Of a stretch of 64,000 nucleotides of DNA, positions 53,602 through 62,196 are shown piece by piece. The number at the start of each line of letters is the position of its first letter. Position 1 is the first letter of the stretch. The stretch lies in assembly GCA_039636785.1 (NCBI GenBank), contig CP144169.1:806001-870000 (forward strand), read 5' to 3'. The position numbers were made by a program, and so were the translations under genes. Below the pieces are notes generated by a model, which searched no databases, was not told the DNA's origin, and saw only the letters and a program-made list of their open reading frames with translations. Origin of the DNA: Micrococcaceae bacterium Sec5.7 (GTDB lineage Bacteria; Actinomycetota; Actinomycetes; Actinomycetales; Micrococcaceae).

Positions 53602-55899
53602 ATGACCACCACAGAAGCTGATCACACGCCCGCGCCCGGCCAAGCATCCGCTTCCGGAACAGCCCACGAACCGACCGATGAGAACATCTGGCTGGAGGAC
53701 ATTTACGGCGAGCAGCAGCTTGCCTGGGTCCGCGAGCAGAACGCCCGCACCGAGGACCTCCTGGAGGACGCCGACTACGCACGGCTTGAGGGCGATATCC
53801 TGGAGGTGCTGGACTCCACGGACAAGATCGCCATGGTGGGCAAGCGGGGCGGCTGGTACTACAACTTCTGGAAGGACCAGCAGAACCCCAAGGGCCTGTG
53901 GCGCCGGACCTCCTGGGACAGCTACTGCACCGATTCCCCGGAGTGGGAGGTGCTGCTGGACGTGGATGCCCTGGCCGCGGCCGAAGGCGAGGAATGGGTC
54001 TTCCACGGCGCCACCTTCCTCCGCCCGGCAGCAGGCGAACCGTACCGGCTGGCGCTGCTTGCCCTCTCCCCTGACGGCGGTGACGCCAACCGCTACCGCG
54101 AGTTCGACGTCGAAACCCGCGGTTTTGTTGACCCGGCGGCCGACGGTTTTGACCTCCCGACGGCGAAGGGCAACGTTTCGTGGCTGGATGCGGACACGCT
54201 GCTGGTGGCCACCACCGCCGAAGGTCTGCCGCGGACGGCATCTTCCTACGCACGGACGGCCGTGAAGCTGCACCGAGGCCAGACCCTGCCGGAAGCCGCA
54301 CGCCTGTTCGAGATCCCCGAGGACCACATGATGGCGGCTGTGGCCCACGACTCCACCCCCGGTTTCGAGCGGACGTTCGCTGTGGACTGGATCGACTTCT
54401 TCAACCGGAGCACTTCCCTGTTGCGCGACGATTCCTGGGTTGCTTTTGATGTGCCCACCGACGTGAACCTGAGCGCCCACCGAGACTGGCTCCTGTTCCG
54501 CCCTCAGGGCGACTGGTCGGTCAACGGGACGACGTACCCTGCAGGTTCGTTGCTTGCCGCCGATTTTGAGGGCTATCTGGCGGGCTTCCGCGAGCTGACC
54601 GTTCTGTTCGCCCCAGACCAGCACACCTCGCTGCAGTCCTGGAGCTGGACCCGCAACTTCCTGCTGCTGAACCTCCTGCGCGATGTGTCCTCGGAGATCC
54701 GTGTGCTGGATCCTTCGCAGCCTGGTACGGATTCGGGCCCCGCGGCCGGTGCGTGGGCCTCTTCCGTGCTGGATGCGTGCCCGCCACTGCATGACGTCAA
54801 CGCCTATGCGGTTGACGATGAGGACGAGGCGGGGTCCGACGGCGCCCCTGACGCCGTTTCCGGTGACGGTCCCGGCTCCGGCGACGACTTCTGGCTCGTG
54901 GCCACAGGATTCACCACACCGGGCACCCTGACCCGGGGGACGCTGACGCGGGGACGGCAGGCACGCTACTCACTGGACTCCGGGCACGACGGCGGCGTGG
55001 TCGGCACGCACTCCGTCATTAAATCGTCGCCTTCATTCTTCGACGACTCCGCCTACGAGGTCCAGCAGCACTTCGCCGTCTCGGCAGACGGCACCCGGGT
55101 GCCGTACTTCCAGGTGGCTTCCAGAGACCTCGTCCTGGACGGCCAGAACCCGACGCAGCTCTCTGGCTACGGAGGCTTCGAGATCTCACGGACTCCGGCG
55201 TACAGCGGCGCGATCGGCCGCGCCTGGCTGGAGCGCCGCACTGAGGAATCGGCGGGAGCAGCAGGCGAAGCGCCGCACAGCCGCGGCGGGGTCTACGTGG
55301 TGGCCAACATCCGCGGCGGCGGCGAGTACGGTCCGTCCTGGCACCGGGCTGCCCTGCAGGAAAACCGACAGCGCGCCTATGAGGATTTCGCTGCCGTGGC
55401 AAGGGACCTGATCTCGCGCGGGGTCACGTCGCGCCAGCGACTCGGCTGTGTGGGAGGATCCAACGGCGGGCTTCTGGTGGGCAACATGCTCACCCAGTAC
55501 CCCGAGCTTTTTGGCGCCGTGTCCTGTGGTGTACCGCTGCTGGACATGCGCAGGTACACCCGGCTCTCCGCCGGGCACTCGTGGATTGCCGAATACGGGG
55601 ACCCGGACGTGGCCGAGCAGTGGGAGTACATCAGGACGTTCTCGCCGTACCACCTGCTCAAGGACGGCGTGGACTACCCCGAAACGTTCATCTGGACGGC
55701 CACCTCCGATGACCGCGTCGGCCCGGTCCAGGCGCGCAAGATGGCGGCCCGCATGCAGGCCATGGGCATCCCCAACGTCTGGTTCCACGAAGCGCTCGAG
55801 GGCGGCCATGCCGGGGCCTCGGACAACCGCCAGGCCGCCGCCCTGCAAAGCCGCAGCCAGCACTTCCTCTGGCGGTCACTGGCCGGCAGGACTGCATGA
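53602..55899 (+). CDS. Prolyl oligopeptidase family serine peptidase (S9A)
   Basis: A 765-residue cytoplasmic peptidase cleaving after Pro or basic residues in short peptides. An N-terminal beta-propeller (about 80-450; DENIWLEDIYGEQQLAWVREQN at the start) gates the alpha/beta hydrolase domain. The catalytic Ser620 lies in GCVGGSNGGLLVG, the Asp in TSDDRVGP and the His in EGGHAG. No signal peptide. The ATG at 53602 follows a weak GGGGC. It overlaps the next gene by ATGA. Confidence 0.93.
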   Translation: MTTTEADHTPAPGQASASGTAHEPTDENIWLEDIYGEQQLAWVREQNARTEDLLEDADYARLEGDILEVLDSTDKIAMVGKRGGWYYNFWKDQQNPKGLWRRTSWDSYCTDSPEWEVLLDVDALAAAEGEEWVFHGATFLRPAAGEPYRLALLALSPDGGDANRYREFDVETRGFVDPAADGFDLPTAKGNVSWLDADTLLVATTAEGLPRTASSYARTAVKLHRGQTLPEAARLFEIPEDHMMAAVAHDSTPGFERTFAVDWIDFFNRSTSLLRDDSWVAFDVPTDVNLSAHRDWLLFRPQGDWSVNGTTYPAGSLLAADFEGYLAGFRELTVLFAPDQHTSLQSWSWTRNFLLLNLLRDVSSEIRVLDPSQPGTDSGPAAGAWASSVLDACPPLHDVNAYAVDDEDEAGSDGAPDAVSGDGPGSGDDFWLVATGFTTPGTLTRGTLTRGRQARYSLDSGHDGGVVGTHSVIKSSPSFFDDSAYEVQQHFAVSADGTRVPYFQVASRDLVLDGQNPTQLSGYGGFEISRTPAYSGAIGRAWLERRTEESAGAAGEAPHSRGGVYVVANIRGGGEYGPSWHRAALQENRQRAYEDFAAVARDLISRGVTSRQRLGCVGGSNGGLLVGNMLTQYPELFGAVSCGVPLLDMRRYTRLSAGHSWIAEYGDPDVAEQWEYIRTFSPYHLLKDGVDYPETFIWTATSDDRVGPVQARKMAARMQAMGIPNVWFHEALEGGHAGASDNRQAAALQSRSQHFLWRSLAGRTA

Positions 55900-56444
55900 G
55901 CGCGACAGGTGGCGAGGATGGGCCGGCTGCCGAAACCGGCCGCGCAGCCGGCCTCCTGAGCGTCCGGCCGGCCGAGCCAGGCGACGCCGAAGCCGTGGCA
56001 CACGTCCACACCCGATGCTGGCAGCAAACATACCGGGGTATTCTCTCCGACGGTTTCCTGGACGCGCTGGATCCCGCCGGGCGTCTGGGCATGTGGCAGC
56101 GGATTGTCGGAGGCCCCCGGTTGGCGGACCACTGGGTGGCGTGCGACGGCGGCACGGTAGTTGGCTTTGCCGGCCGCCAGCATCCGGGCGCAGAAGGTCA
56201 GCTCCCGCTTCCGGTGCGTCCGGTGATGCTTTGGGGGCTGTACCTGCTGGAGTCCCACCAGGGCCTCGGGCTGGGGCGGAGGCTGCTGGAGTCTGCTGTG
56301 GGCGATGAACCCGCGAGCCTGTGGGTGGCTGCCGAGAATTCCCGTGCTGTGGAGTTCTACCGGCACTTCGGATTCGAGCTGGACGGCGCCGATGAGGTCA
56401 TGGCCGAGTGGGAGAATCTGCGGGAAGTACGGATGCTTCGCTGA
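55896..56444 (+). CDS. GNAT-family N-acetyltransferase
   Basis: A 182-residue acetyltransferase. Motifs are VRPAEPGDAEAVAHVHTRCWQQTYRGIL at the N-terminus, ESHQGLGLGRRLLESA (CoA pyrophosphate loop) and WVAAENSRAVEFYRHFGF near the C-terminus. It overlaps the peptidase stop by four bases, so both are co-translated. Substrate unknown; RimI-like or small-molecule activity is possible. Confidence 0.9.
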   Translation: MSATGGEDGPAAETGRAAGLLSVRPAEPGDAEAVAHVHTRCWQQTYRGILSDGFLDALDPAGRLGMWQRIVGGPRLADHWVACDGGTVVGFAGRQHPGAEGQLPLPVRPVMLWGLYLLESHQGLGLGRRLLESAVGDEPASLWVAAENSRAVEFYRHFGFELDGADEVMAEWENLREVRMLR

Positions 56445-56535
56445 CCCCGGTGTTGGCACCGTTCGGGCTGCCAGGTGGCCGTTTTGCACTGCATGGCCCG
56501 TTCTGAGTATCCTTGGTTGGCTAGTAATAGCAATT

Positions 56536-56623
56536 GGAGACGTGCCAGAGCGGCCGAATGGGCTTCACTGCTAATGAAGTGTGGGGCACAACTCCACCGG
56601 GGGTTCAAATCCCCCCGTCTCCG
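56536..56623 (+). tRNA. tRNA-Ser (anticodon GCT)
   Basis: An 88-nt class II tRNA. Acceptor GGAGACG with CGTCTCC plus G; the anticodon stem CTTCA/TGAAG has loop CTGCTAA, giving GCT (reads AGC/AGT). A long variable arm and GGGGG-TTCAAAT-CCCCC T-arm are present. CCA is not encoded. Confidence 0.96.
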
Positions 56624-56628
56624 CGTTT

Positions 56629-56656
56629 GGCCCCGGTCCCTGGACCGGGGCCTTTT
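56629..56656 (+). terminator. Terminator after tRNA-Ser(GCT)
   Basis: GGCCCCGGTCC (56629-56639) pairs with GGACCGGGGCC (56642-56652), followed by TTTT. Confidence 0.85.
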
Positions 56657-56659
56657 GCG

Positions 56660-56693
56660 TACCCGGGCCTCTTGCGTACCCGGGCCTCTTGCG
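56660..56693. repeat. 17-bp tandem duplication
   Basis: TACCCGGGCCTCTTGCG occurs twice head to tail (56660-56676, 56677-56693). A partial third copy (the CTTTTGCG end) precedes them. It lies between the tRNA terminator and the oxidoreductase gene. Confidence 0.85.
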
Positions 56694-56772
56694 TCTTCCG
56701 GTCTTGGCGAGAGCGGGTCCGGGTTTCGGACACCCTGCGCTCTTGGTCCGGCCCTGGTGGCAGGATAGACGG

Positions 56773-58443
56773 ATGGCTGGTAACAACGCGTTCGACGCGA
56801 TCATCGTAGGTGGCGGGCACAACGGGCTGGCGGCCGCAGCGTATTTAGCACAAGCGGGTCAGAACGTGCTGCTGCTGGAGAAACTCGACCACGCTGGCGG
56901 TGCCGCCGTTTCGGCCCAGGCATTCGACGGCGTTGATGCCCGCCTTTCGCGGTACTCCTATCTGGTCAGCCTCTTGCCGCAGCAGATCATCGATGACCTC
57001 GGGCTCCGGATCAAATTGGCCCGCCGTCGCTATGCCTCCTACACGCCGGACCCCGCAAAGCCCGGCAGCGGCCTGCTGATCGATAACGCCGACGCCGACG
57101 CCACGGCTGCCTCGTTCCCCGGCGTCGGAGCGTCCGCTGGAGATGCCGTGGCCTTCTCGGATTTCTACGCCACCTGCCGCACGCTCACCGAGGCACTGTG
57201 GCCCACCATGACCTCGCCCCTGATGACGAGGTCCGAGGCACGGCGGCTGGTGTCCGCCGCGGGCGGGGCCGGCGCCTGGGAATCCATGATTGAGCAGCCC
57301 ATCGGCGAGGTCATCTCAAGCACATTGGAAAACGATCTGGTGCGTGGCGTGGTGCTGACCGACGCGCTGATCGGCACGTTCGCACAGGCATACAGCGGGG
57401 ACCTGCAGCAGAACATCTGCTTCCTCTACCACCTGATCGGTGGCGGAACCGGGGACTGGGATGTGCCGATCGGCGGCATGGGTGCAGTTTCCGGCGAGCT
57501 GGAACGGGCCGCCCGCGAGGCCGGCGCAACCGTGCTGACAGGCGCCGAGGTAACGGCCGTGGATCCGGACGGGGCGGTCAGCTTCCGCCTCGGCGGCGAA
57601 GACCAGGTGGCAACCGGGAGCTGGATTCTGGCCAATGTGGCACCCGTGGTGCTGGACCGGCTCCGGACCGGCGCCGAAGGGGAACCGGAGGAGGTCCCGG
57701 CAGCAAATCCAAACCATCTGCGGGAAGGCGCCCAGGTGAAGGTGAACCTGCTCCTCAAACGGCTCCCGCGGCTGCTGGACCAGTCGGTGAGCCAGGAGGC
57801 GGCGTTCGGCGGCACGTTCCATATCAACGAGACCTGGACGCAGCTGGATGAGGCCTTCCTTGCGGCAGAGTCCGGGGCTGTGCCCGACCCCCTGCCATGC
57901 GAGATCTACTGCCACTCCCTGACGGACCCGTCCATCCTGTCGCCGACGCTCAGGGCGGCCGGGGCGCAGTCTCTGACGGTCTTCGGGCTGCACATCCCGG
58001 ACCGTCTGATCAGCGAGGAGAATAACGATGCCCGCCGTGCAGAGCTGCAGGCCGCCGTCGTAAAGTCCCTGAATTCGGTGCTGGCTGAACCGATTGAGGG
58101 CTTGCTGATGACCGGACCCGGCGGCCGGCCGTGCATCGAAACCAAAACCACTCTCGACATCCAGCGGGCCGTGGGCATGCCGCGCGGGAACATCTTCCAC
58201 GGTGGACTCGACTGGCCGTTTGTGGAGGACGGTTCCCCGCTTGACAGCCCGGCCCTCCGCTGGGGTGTGGCCACACGCGATGCCCGGATCCTGCTGTGCG
58301 GTTCCGGGGCGCGGCGGGGCGGCGCTGTGAGCGCCATCGGCGGCCACAATGCTGCCATGGCCGTGCTGGAAACGGCACGGCAGCCAATGACAGGGCGGGA
58401 CGCGGCCGGCCAGGACGCACCCGGGCAGGTACCGTCCCGATGA
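56773..58443 (+). CDS. Phytoene desaturase-like FAD oxidoreductase
   Basis: A 556-residue flavoprotein of the CrtI/PYROXD2-like group. The dinucleotide-binding motif is IIVGGGHNGLAAAAYLAQAG. The second conserved block is DWDVPIGGMGAVSGELERAAREAGA, and the C-terminal FAD block is ARILLCGSGARRGGAVSAIGGHNAAM. No carotenoid genes are nearby, so the substrate is open. The ATG at 56773 follows CAGGAT. It overlaps the next transporter gene by ATGA. Confidence 0.88.
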   Translation: MAGNNAFDAIIVGGGHNGLAAAAYLAQAGQNVLLLEKLDHAGGAAVSAQAFDGVDARLSRYSYLVSLLPQQIIDDLGLRIKLARRRYASYTPDPAKPGSGLLIDNADADATAASFPGVGASAGDAVAFSDFYATCRTLTEALWPTMTSPLMTRSEARRLVSAAGGAGAWESMIEQPIGEVISSTLENDLVRGVVLTDALIGTFAQAYSGDLQQNICFLYHLIGGGTGDWDVPIGGMGAVSGELERAAREAGATVLTGAEVTAVDPDGAVSFRLGGEDQVATGSWILANVAPVVLDRLRTGAEGEPEEVPAANPNHLREGAQVKVNLLLKRLPRLLDQSVSQEAAFGGTFHINETWTQLDEAFLAAESGAVPDPLPCEIYCHSLTDPSILSPTLRAAGAQSLTVFGLHIPDRLISEENNDARRAELQAAVVKSLNSVLAEPIEGLLMTGPGGRPCIETKTTLDIQRAVGMPRGNIFHGGLDWPFVEDGSPLDSPALRWGVATRDARILLCGSGARRGGAVSAIGGHNAAMAVLETARQPMTGRDAAGQDAPGQVPSR

Positions 58444-59918
58444 GCATGCCACCGGCCGCCGCAGCCTCCGGGGCAGGCCATCCCTGGAATCCGCGGCTGG
58501 CACTGCTGGTGGCTGCGACGTTCTTTATGGAGTTCCTGGACGGCACGGTGCTGACCACCGCCATTCCGAGCATCGCCTCTGATCTGAACGTGGCCGCGGC
58601 GGACGTGAACATCACCATGACCGCCTACCTCATGACGGTGGCCATGGGCATTCCCGTCAGCGGCTGGCTCGCAGAGCGGTTGGGAGCCCGGCGTGTGTTC
58701 TGCCTGGCAATCGCGATCTTCACCGTGGCCTCGCTCCTCTGTGCCGTGAGCCAGGACCTGACATTGCTCACCCTCAGCCGTGTCCTGCAGGGGGCGGGCG
58801 GGGCCATGATGGTGCCGGTGGGCACACTGGTGGTGCTCCGCGGAACGCCCAAAGCGGATCTGCTGCGGGCCACGGCCTATCTGGTGTGGCCCGGGTTGCT
58901 GGCTCCCGTCCTGGCGCCGCTGGTGGGCGGTGCGCTCACCACCTATCTGTCCTGGCACTGGATCTTCCTGATTAACCTGCCGCTGGGGCTCGCAGCGTTC
59001 ATTGCCGCACTCCGGCTGGTTCCGGCAGGTGCCGGTGACCGGCACCGCCGGCTGGACTGGTTCGGCTTGTTCCTCACCACCCTCGGGGTCGGGGCTCTCG
59101 TGGTGGGGCTGGAGCTCGCGAGCGGTCACCCGGACGGCCCCTGGGCATCACTGAGCATTGCCGCAGGTCTTGGTTCGCTCGCGGGGGCTGCTCTCTGGAT
59201 GAGGCGGGCCCGGCATCCGCTCTTCAACCTGAAGGTCTTTGCCACCCGCACTTTCCGCGCCACGGCCACGGGCGGTTTCATTTACCGGCTGACCATCAGT
59301 GCGGTGCCGTTCCTGTTGCCCCTGATGTTCCAGACCGGCTTTGGCTGGACGCCGCTGCACGCCGGCATCATGGTGGCGGCAGTCTTTATTGGCAACATCG
59401 GCATTAAACCTGCCACCACCCCCCTGATCCGGCGCTTCGGTTTCAAACCGGTGCTGGTGTTCGCATCGCTGGCCTCCGGCGTGACTTTCGCGCTGTGCGC
59501 AACGCTCGACGCCGGCACTCCCGAACCGCTGATCTTCGCCCTTTTGGTGTGCAGCGGCGTGTTCCGGTCCATTGGCTTTTCGGCTTACGCCTCAGTGCAG
59601 TACGCGGACATTGTGCCTGCGCAGCTGACGTCAGCCAACGCTGTTTCCGCCACCCTGGTGCAGCTGGCCACGGGGACCGGGATCGCCGTCGCCGCCCTGC
59701 TGCTGCGCCTTTTCGACGCACCCGGCGTCTTTGCCGGCGACCCAACCGGGCCCTACCGCGGAGCATTCCTGGCCATCGCAGCACTGATGCTGCTGAGCAC
59801 GCTGGACAGCCTGACGCTGCAACGCCATGCAGGTGCCGAAGTCAGCCGGCCTGGCCCAGCACCAGCGGAAGAACAGCACCTGCGCCGGCCCGGCGAAGGG
59901 CGCGACCAGCCACGGTAA
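58440..59918 (+). CDS. MFS transporter, DHA2 (EmrB/QacA) family
   Basis: A 492-residue drug:H+ antiporter with 14 predicted helices. Family motifs include FLDGTVLTTAIPSIASDL (motif D1), SGWLAERLGARRVF (motif A) and RVLQGAGGAMMVPVG (motif B). It is co-translated with the upstream oxidoreductase, so it may export that enzyme's product or a related toxic compound. Its last 77 bases overlap the convergent recQ gene. Confidence 0.92.
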   Translation: MSMPPAAAASGAGHPWNPRLALLVAATFFMEFLDGTVLTTAIPSIASDLNVAAADVNITMTAYLMTVAMGIPVSGWLAERLGARRVFCLAIAIFTVASLLCAVSQDLTLLTLSRVLQGAGGAMMVPVGTLVVLRGTPKADLLRATAYLVWPGLLAPVLAPLVGGALTTYLSWHWIFLINLPLGLAAFIAALRLVPAGAGDRHRRLDWFGLFLTTLGVGALVVGLELASGHPDGPWASLSIAAGLGSLAGAALWMRRARHPLFNLKVFATRTFRATATGGFIYRLTISAVPFLLPLMFQTGFGWTPLHAGIMVAAVFIGNIGIKPATTPLIRRFGFKPVLVFASLASGVTFALCATLDAGTPEPLIFALLVCSGVFRSIGFSAYASVQYADIVPAQLTSANAVSATLVQLATGTGIAVAALLLRLFDAPGVFAGDPTGPYRGAFLAIAALMLLSTLDSLTLQRHAGAEVSRPGPAPAEEQHLRRPGEGRDQPR

Positions 59919-62046
59919 CCGTCCAGCGGCTGTCCACAAGATCGTCCACCAGCATCACGCTCTGGCCCTGGATCGATGCCAGGGCAGCCTGCAGCTCCGG
60001 CCCCACCACCAGGCGGTCCCAGACTCCGGCCAGCCGGTAGGCGCTGTTGCCGCCCCGTCCGCCAGCAGGCCCGCCGTGCTCCGGCTGTAGTTGCCCCAGG
60101 TACGGAATGCGGCCGATCTCCGAAATCCCCTTGGCCAGAGACTCCACGAGTGCAGGTTTGCTGCGTGACGGGATACTGATGATTGCCGCCGGCCTGCCTG
60201 CCCCGCTCCAGCCGGGGTTCCGGCCATCGCCGGTTCCCCATTCCCGCAGCACCTGGACGCAGGCCTGCAGCATACCGGGATCAACATCCGTGTCTGCAGC
60301 CCCTGCGGCGAATATCTCCCGCAGCGAGCCGCCCCAGCCCAGATCTGTCAGCCTGGCCAGAATGCGGCCGTTTGCCAGGCTTTCGTCCGGCTTGATCTTG
60401 CCCTTGACCGGAACACCCAGCCGGTCCATGCCGCTGGGCCATTGGAGCCGGGGTTCCAGCACCCCGCCGGCGCGGCTGAGCGTCTGGCCTGCTGCCTCCG
60501 TAGCGGAGGATGAGATATCCACGGGGAACCAGCGCCCGGCACAGTTGTCGCACCGGCCGCAGGCGTGGGCTGTCGCGTCGTCAAGGACGGACGTGACGTA
60601 TTCCATCCGGCATCCGGCGGTGTCCTGGTAGATCACCATGGAGTCCTGTTCGTCAACGCGCGCCTCGGAAATGCGGCGGTACCGCCCGGAATCGTAGATC
60701 CAGGGCTGGCCGGTGGAACGCCAGCCGCCGCCCACACGTTCCACGGCACCGTCCACGGCGAGCACCTTAAGCAACAGCTCCAACGGTGTGCGGCGCAGGT
60801 CCACGCGCGCTTCCAAAGCGACCGTGGACAACGCAGAGCCTGCTTCAGCCAGTGCGGTCAGGACTGCCGAGGCCTTTTCCTGCGACGGCATGGACGCCGT
60901 GGCAAAGTACTTCCAGATGTCGCGGTCCTCTGATCCGGGAAGCAGGAGGACATCCGCATTGGCCGCTCCACGGCCGGCACGTCCGACCTGCTGGTAGTAG
61001 GCCACCGGGGAAGACGGTGCACCCAGGTGGACCACAAAGCCAAGGTCCGGCTTGTCGAAACCCATCCCCAGGGCAGACGTGGCCACCAGCGCCTTGACGT
61101 GGTTGTCCTTGAGGAGCTGCTCGGCCCGTTCCCGGTCCGCGGGGTCGGTCCTGCCCGTGTATGCCAGTACTTTGTGGCCGGCCTCGGCCAGCAGGCGCGC
61201 AGTATCTTCCGCCGCGGAGACGGTCAGCGTGTAGATGATGCCACTGCCGGGAAGGTCCGCGAGATGCGTCAGCAGCCAGCCAAGCCGCTCGCGCGAATCC
61301 GGCAGGGTCAGCACTCCCAGCCGCAGCGAGTCACGGCCCAGCGCGCCGCGGATAGTCAGTACCCCTTTGCCAAGCTGTTCCTCGATATCGTGGACCACCC
61401 GTGAATTTGCCGTGGCCGTAGTGGCAAGGACGGGAACGGCATCCGGCAGCTGTGTAATCAGATCGGCGATCCGGCGGTAGTCAGGCCTGAAGTCGTGGCC
61501 CCAGTCAGAAATACAGTGGGCCTCGTCAATGACCAGGAGCCCTGTGCGGCGGATGAGTTCCGGCAGCTGGTTCTCCCGGAATGACGGGTTGGTAAGCCGC
61601 TCCGGTGACACCAGCAGCACGTCAACCTCGTCAGCAGCCAGCTGCTCCCGAACGGTGTCCCATTCCAGCTGGTTGGCTGAATTGATGGCTACCGCCCTCA
61701 CACCGGCGCGGGCAGCCGCAGCCACCTGATCGCGCATGAGTGCCAGCAGCGGAGAAACAATCAGAGTGGGGCCGGCCCCGCGGCGCCTGAGCAGCAGCGA
61801 TGCCACAAAATAGACTGCCGATTTCCCCCAACCGGTGCGCTGGACAACCAACGCCCGCCGGCTGCCGTCGACCAGCGCCTCAATAGCCTCAAACTGGCCG
61901 TCGTGGAAGTCGGCCTCCGGGTGGCCAACCAGCTCCCGAAGTACCTCCAGCGACTGCGCGCGGGTTCCGGAAACGGGGGCGTCACCGGAAACGGGCTGAA
62001 CGGTTGGATCGGAGGATAGGACTGCAGCATTCTGGTTATTGGCCAT
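59842..62046 (-). CDS. recQ: RecQ-family DNA helicase with C-terminal PRTase-like domain
   Basis: A 734-residue ATP-dependent 3'-5' helicase. The helicase core has QRTGWGKSAVYF (Walker A), VIDEAHCISDWGHDFRPDYR (DEAH) and QQVGRAGRGAANAD (motif VI). The zinc region has Cys in CRMEY and CGRCDNC. After about residue 540 a second domain resembles phosphoribosyltransferases, with VMLVDDLVDSRWTV at the PRPP-loop position near the C-terminus. The ATG at 62046 gives MANNQNAAV. It acts in recombination repair. Confidence 0.93.
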   Translation of the reverse strand: MANNQNAAVLSSDPTVQPVSGDAPVSGTRAQSLEVLRELVGHPEADFHDGQFEAIEALVDGSRRALVVQRTGWGKSAVYFVASLLLRRRGAGPTLIVSPLLALMRDQVAAAARAGVRAVAINSANQLEWDTVREQLAADEVDVLLVSPERLTNPSFRENQLPELIRRTGLLVIDEAHCISDWGHDFRPDYRRIADLITQLPDAVPVLATTATANSRVVHDIEEQLGKGVLTIRGALGRDSLRLGVLTLPDSRERLGWLLTHLADLPGSGIIYTLTVSAAEDTARLLAEAGHKVLAYTGRTDPADRERAEQLLKDNHVKALVATSALGMGFDKPDLGFVVHLGAPSSPVAYYQQVGRAGRGAANADVLLLPGSEDRDIWKYFATASMPSQEKASAVLTALAEAGSALSTVALEARVDLRRTPLELLLKVLAVDGAVERVGGGWRSTGQPWIYDSGRYRRISEARVDEQDSMVIYQDTAGCRMEYVTSVLDDATAHACGRCDNCAGRWFPVDISSSATEAAGQTLSRAGGVLEPRLQWPSGMDRLGVPVKGKIKPDESLANGRILARLTDLGWGGSLREIFAAGAADTDVDPGMLQACVQVLREWGTGDGRNPGWSGAGRPAAIISIPSRSKPALVESLAKGISEIGRIPYLGQLQPEHGGPAGGRGGNSAYRLAGVWDRLVVGPELQAALASIQGQSVMLVDDLVDSRWTVTVAGRALRRAGAGAVLPLVLGQAG

Positions 62047-62196
62047 TGTTTCAGTATCCCAGCCACCCCTGACACCCAAAAGCCTGGCGACTCCCTATGT
62101 GGACAATCCGGCCGAGGATGGCCGCGGACCGGACACATATCCACACACGACTTCCCCTCCACAGGGACCTCCCGTGTTCCCCGTAAGATAAGACGC

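Noticed and set aside
53528-54301. N-terminal extension of the FAD/NAD(P)-binding protein frame
   Set aside because: It runs antisense over the peptidase start and is Pro/Arg-rich; the Rossmann motif begins right after 53527.
57316-58503. Minus-strand open frame of 395 codons
   Set aside because: Antisense to the CrtI-like oxidoreductase; no domain and shadow composition.
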